Made by a program: the position numbers and the translations under genes. From contig NZ_VNHM01000002.1 in NCBI RefSeq assembly GCF_008124625.1, positions 124,001-188,000 on the forward strand: 64,000 bases of DNA, written 5' to 3'. Below, one piece after another: positions 61,833 to 64,000 of this stretch (positions within the stretch are counted from its first letter, which is position 1; each line of letters opens with the position of its first letter). The notes beneath the pieces are model-generated. The model saw only the letters and a program-made list of their open reading frames with translations. It searched no databases and was not told the origin of the DNA. This stretch comes from Desulfallas thermosapovorans DSM 6562. GTDB lineage: Bacteria > Bacillota > Desulfotomaculia > Desulfotomaculales > Desulfallaceae.

Positions 61833-62711
61833 TTGATAAAAAGCATGACCGGGTTCGGGCGTGGAGAAACGATTTCAGAAACATTAAAAATTAATATTGA
61901 AATGAAATCAGTAAATCATCGCTATTGTGAAATTGTTCCGCACATGCCCCGGTCCATGAATGTATTTGAAGACCGTATCAAGCGGGTGATACAGAAAAAA
62001 ATTGCCCGCGGCAGGGTGGATTTATATATAAATGTGGCCAAATACGGTGCAGACAGGGTAACGGTAACGGTCGATGAGCATCTGGCCGCATCTTACCTCC
62101 TGGCGGTAAAGGAACTTAAAGACAAAATGACGTTGGCCGGGGAAGTGACTGTTAAAGAATTGCTGCAGTTGCCCGGTGTCTTTTTATTGGAAGAGTCCGA
62201 AGAAGATACCGAGCAGTGGTGGCCTGAGCTTGAAGCAACCCTTCAGCAGGCGCTGGCGGGTTTGATGGATATGCGTGTTAAAGAGGGACAGTTACTGGCT
62301 TCTGATATCAAAGAAAGGATCGGGCGCATAGCCGGGTTGGTCAATGAAATTGAGCAGCGTTCTCCGGTGGTTGTAGATGAATATCGCGCGCGGCTTAGCC
62401 AGCGACTGCATGATTTACTGGAGCCGGGGACAATGGATCCATCCCGGCTTGATGCCGAGGTTGTGCTGCTTGCCGAGCGATCCAGTATCACTGAAGAAAT
62501 CGTGCGTTTGAAAAGTCATCTGAAGCAGTTGAGGGATTGTCTTGAACTTGCTACACCGGTGGGCAGGAAATTAGATTTTATATTGCAGGAGCTAAACCGG
62601 GAAATTAATACCATCGCCTCTAAATCATCTGACCTGGCTATCAACAGTATTGCTGTGGAAGTTAAAAGTGAACTGGAAAAAATAAGGGAGCAAGTACAGA
62701 ATATCGAATGA
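61833..62711 (+). CDS. yicC: YicC family endoribonuclease
   Basis: 292 residues with IKSMTGFGRGE at the N-terminus, EMKSVNHRY and the C-terminal GRKLDFILQELNREINTIASK, the conserved YicC/YloC blocks. YicC-type proteins have been reported as endoribonucleases. TTG start after GGGTGGTG. Head of the yicC-remA-gmk-rpoZ-coaBC cluster usual in Firmicutes. Confidence 0.95.
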   Translation: MIKSMTGFGRGETISETLKINIEMKSVNHRYCEIVPHMPRSMNVFEDRIKRVIQKKIARGRVDLYINVAKYGADRVTVTVDEHLAASYLLAVKELKDKMTLAGEVTVKELLQLPGVFLLEESEEDTEQWWPELEATLQQALAGLMDMRVKEGQLLASDIKERIGRIAGLVNEIEQRSPVVVDEYRARLSQRLHDLLEPGTMDPSRLDAEVVLLAERSSITEEIVRLKSHLKQLRDCLELATPVGRKLDFILQELNREINTIASKSSDLAINSIAVEVKSELEKIREQVQNIE

Positions 62712-62725
62712 CAGGGGGATCATAA

Positions 62726-62995
62726 ATGGAAATAAAACTAATTAATATTGGATTTGGCAATATTGTTTCGGCGAACCGGATTATTGCTATCGTCAGCCCC
62801 GAATCGGCACCGATAAAAAGAATTATTACCGAGGCCAGGGACAGGGGTATGCTGGTGGATGCCACTTACGGTCGCCGTACCAGGGCGGTTATCATCACAG
62901 ATAGCGATCACATTATTCTCTCAGCGGTGCAGCCTGAAACGGTAGCTCACCGCCTGGTCAATAAGGACAGTACCGCGGGTAATGATGAGGATTGA
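62726..62995 (+). CDS. remA: extracellular matrix regulator RemA (DUF370)
   Basis: 89 residues. [21 protein letters not shown] and [19 protein letters not shown] match RemA, a DNA-binding activator of matrix and osmoprotection genes in B. subtilis. ATG after CAGGGGGATC. 15 bp before gmk. Confidence 0.96.
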   Translation: MEIKLINIGFGNIVSANRIIAIVSPESAPIKRIITEARDRGMLVDATYGRRTRAVIITDSDHIILSAVQPETVAHRLVNKDSTAGNDED

Positions 62996-63010
62996 CGGGG
63001 AACAAGATGC

Positions 63011-63616
63011 ATGAAAAGCAAAGGTAATTTAATAGTGATATCCGGCCCTTCCGGTTCCGGCAAGGGAACAGTATGCCAGGGTCTATTTAAAGAACTGGAT
63101 AATTTACATCTCTCCATTTCGGCAACGACCAGAAAGCCTCGCGGCAACGAACAGCACGGCAAAGACTATTATTTTTTAAACCGGGAGCAATTTGAGTCGC
63201 TCATTGCCGGGGATCAACTACTGGAGTGGGCCAATGTATACGGGAATTATTACGGGACACCCAGGCAACCTGTGCTGGAGGCCATTGATGGTGGTTTGGA
63301 TGTTATTTTGGAAATTGACGTCCAGGGCGCACTGCACGTTAAAAGTAAGTACCCCAATTGCGTACTTATCTTTTTAATCCCTCCGTCCCGGGCTGAACTG
63401 GCCAATCGTTTAAAAAACAGGGGTACGGACAGCAATGATGCCATTGAGCACCGGTTGCAGTGGGCGGAAAGTGAAATAAAAAAAGTGCGTGAGTATGACT
63501 ATCTGGTGATCAATGATGATCTGGCCGCCGCTACCCGCAAGGTGTCGGCTATCATAATTGCGGAAAGGTGCCGTCCCGGGCTCTTTGATATTGACTTGCT
63601 TCTGCAAAAATACTAA
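63011..63616 (+). CDS. gmk: guanylate kinase
   Basis: GMP + ATP to GDP + ADP. 201 residues. P-loop ISGPSGSGKGT, GMP site SATTRKPRGNE and EIDVQGAL, lid region near NRLKNRGTD. ATG at 63011. Confidence 0.97.
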   Translation: MKSKGNLIVISGPSGSGKGTVCQGLFKELDNLHLSISATTRKPRGNEQHGKDYYFLNREQFESLIAGDQLLEWANVYGNYYGTPRQPVLEAIDGGLDVILEIDVQGALHVKSKYPNCVLIFLIPPSRAELANRLKNRGTDSNDAIEHRLQWAESEIKKVREYDYLVINDDLAAATRKVSAIIIAERCRPGLFDIDLLLQKY

Positions 63617-63691
63617 AATGCCTGATAAACGGTTTATAAAAGAGACAGCATAGTATTAAATAAATAATATATTTCGGAGGTTTACACGCCT

Positions 63692-63916
63692 ATGGCCATG
63701 AATAAACCTTCTCTGGATGATTTGATGGAAAAGGTGGACAGCCGGTACACTCTGGTGGTGATATCGGCTAAACGGGCTCGTCAAATAATGGAAATGGCTT
63801 TGCAACAAGAACAAAATGAGGAACCTGATGTGTTCGCTAAGCCTGTGTCGGCGGCACTGCATGAAGTTGTCCAGGGTAATATAACTTACCGGAGAACCAA
63901 GCAAGGTATTAAATAG
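63692..63916 (+). CDS. rpoZ: RNA polymerase omega subunit
   Basis: 74 residues. KPSLDDLMEKVDSRYTLVVISAKRAR holds the omega motif (cut to 20 here: PSLDDLMEKVDSRYTLVVIS). ATG after CGGAGG. Between gmk and coaBC as usual. Confidence 0.95.
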   Translation: MAMNKPSLDDLMEKVDSRYTLVVISAKRARQIMEMALQQEQNEEPDVFAKPVSAALHEVVQGNITYRRTKQGIK

Positions 63917-63928
63917 CGGGGGTGCCCC

Positions 63929-64000
63929 ATGCTTGCAGGAAAGTTTATTGTTATCGGAGTTACCGGTGGTATTGCCGCTTATCGTGCTCTGGACCTGGTG
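63929..64000 (+). CDS. coaBC: CoaBC phosphopantothenoylcysteine synthase/decarboxylase (partial)
   Basis: First 24 residues before the window ends; KFIVIGVTGGIAAYRALDL is the CoaC flavin-binding start. ATG 63929 follows GGGGGTG. Position after rpoZ supports the call. Confidence 0.93.
   Translation, partial: MLAGKFIVIGVTGGIAAYRALDLV

Noticed and set aside
1-64000. CRISPR array, insertion sequence or prophage
   Set aside because: No regularly spaced repeat, transposase, integrase or phage structural gene was seen.

Overview
The window looks like the chromosome of a spore-forming, anaerobic Firmicute of the Desulfotomaculum/Pelotomaculum (Peptococcaceae) type. Support: a GerA germination protein, SpoVT and RemA; the Gram-positive TrmK-Nif3 pair; the DapF/LL-diaminopimelate aminotransferase lysine route; several sigma-54 activators; Hdr-type iron-sulfur proteins; and a [NiFe] hydrogenase operon. 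Base composition is moderate to GC-rich, gaps are AT-rich, and TTG/GTG starts after strong GGAGG sites are common. The placement rests on gene content only. I see no insertion sequence, prophage or CRISPR array.

Layout. 1-1.4 kb: 5' part of a gerA-type gene (minus). 1.65-6.3 kb: a [NiFe] hydrogenase operon with small subunit, large subunit, ferritin-like diiron protein, cytochrome b and maturation protease. 6.3-17.3 kb: a universal stress protein, trmK-nif3, an MBL hydrolase, a MetE-core-like protein, a CoA-type Nudix hydrolase, a Crp/Fnr regulator, an Hdr-like Fe-S protein and an enoate-reductase-like flavoprotein. 17.3-23 kb: acuA, then a sensor kinase/NtrC-type regulator pair divergent from a TauE/SafE permease plus its small membrane partner, with a sigma-54 promoter and three upstream dyads between them. 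23-31.9 kb: CBS protein, DUF2148 protein, type 2 IPP isomerase (apparently starting at AUA), a cobalamin riboswitch with terminator controlling cobT, tRNA-Ala, a serine hydrolase and murI. 32-37.4 kb: tRNA-Leu, a 0.6 kb non-coding stretch, and a complete branched-chain amino acid ABC transporter (livJHMGF). 37.8-49.8 kb: phosphate permease with its DUF47 partner, a PAS-GGDEF-HD-GYP protein, spoVT, aconitase, a sodium:solute symporter with its small subunit, a 55-residue ferredoxin, and two small redox/regulatory genes. 50-57.7 kb: a CoA-transferase behind a sigma-54 promoter, its likely PAS-type activator, a glutamate-synthase-like flavoprotein, and a chemoreceptor. 58-64 kb: dapF, dapL, an aspartate aminotransferase, then the conserved yicC-remA-gmk-rpoZ-coaBC cluster, the last gene cut by the window end.

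Most noteworthy. The hydrogenase small subunit has Asp where the second proximal-cluster Cys is expected, and its N-terminus aligns with a Tat leader that has lost the twin arginines; its operon also carries a ferritin-like diiron protein. Other leads are two sigma-54 promoters with candidate activator sites, a CRP-like operator near a Crp-family gene, the AUA start of the IPP isomerase, and two candidate terminator-bearing small RNAs (about 28.8 kb and 32.4-32.5 kb).
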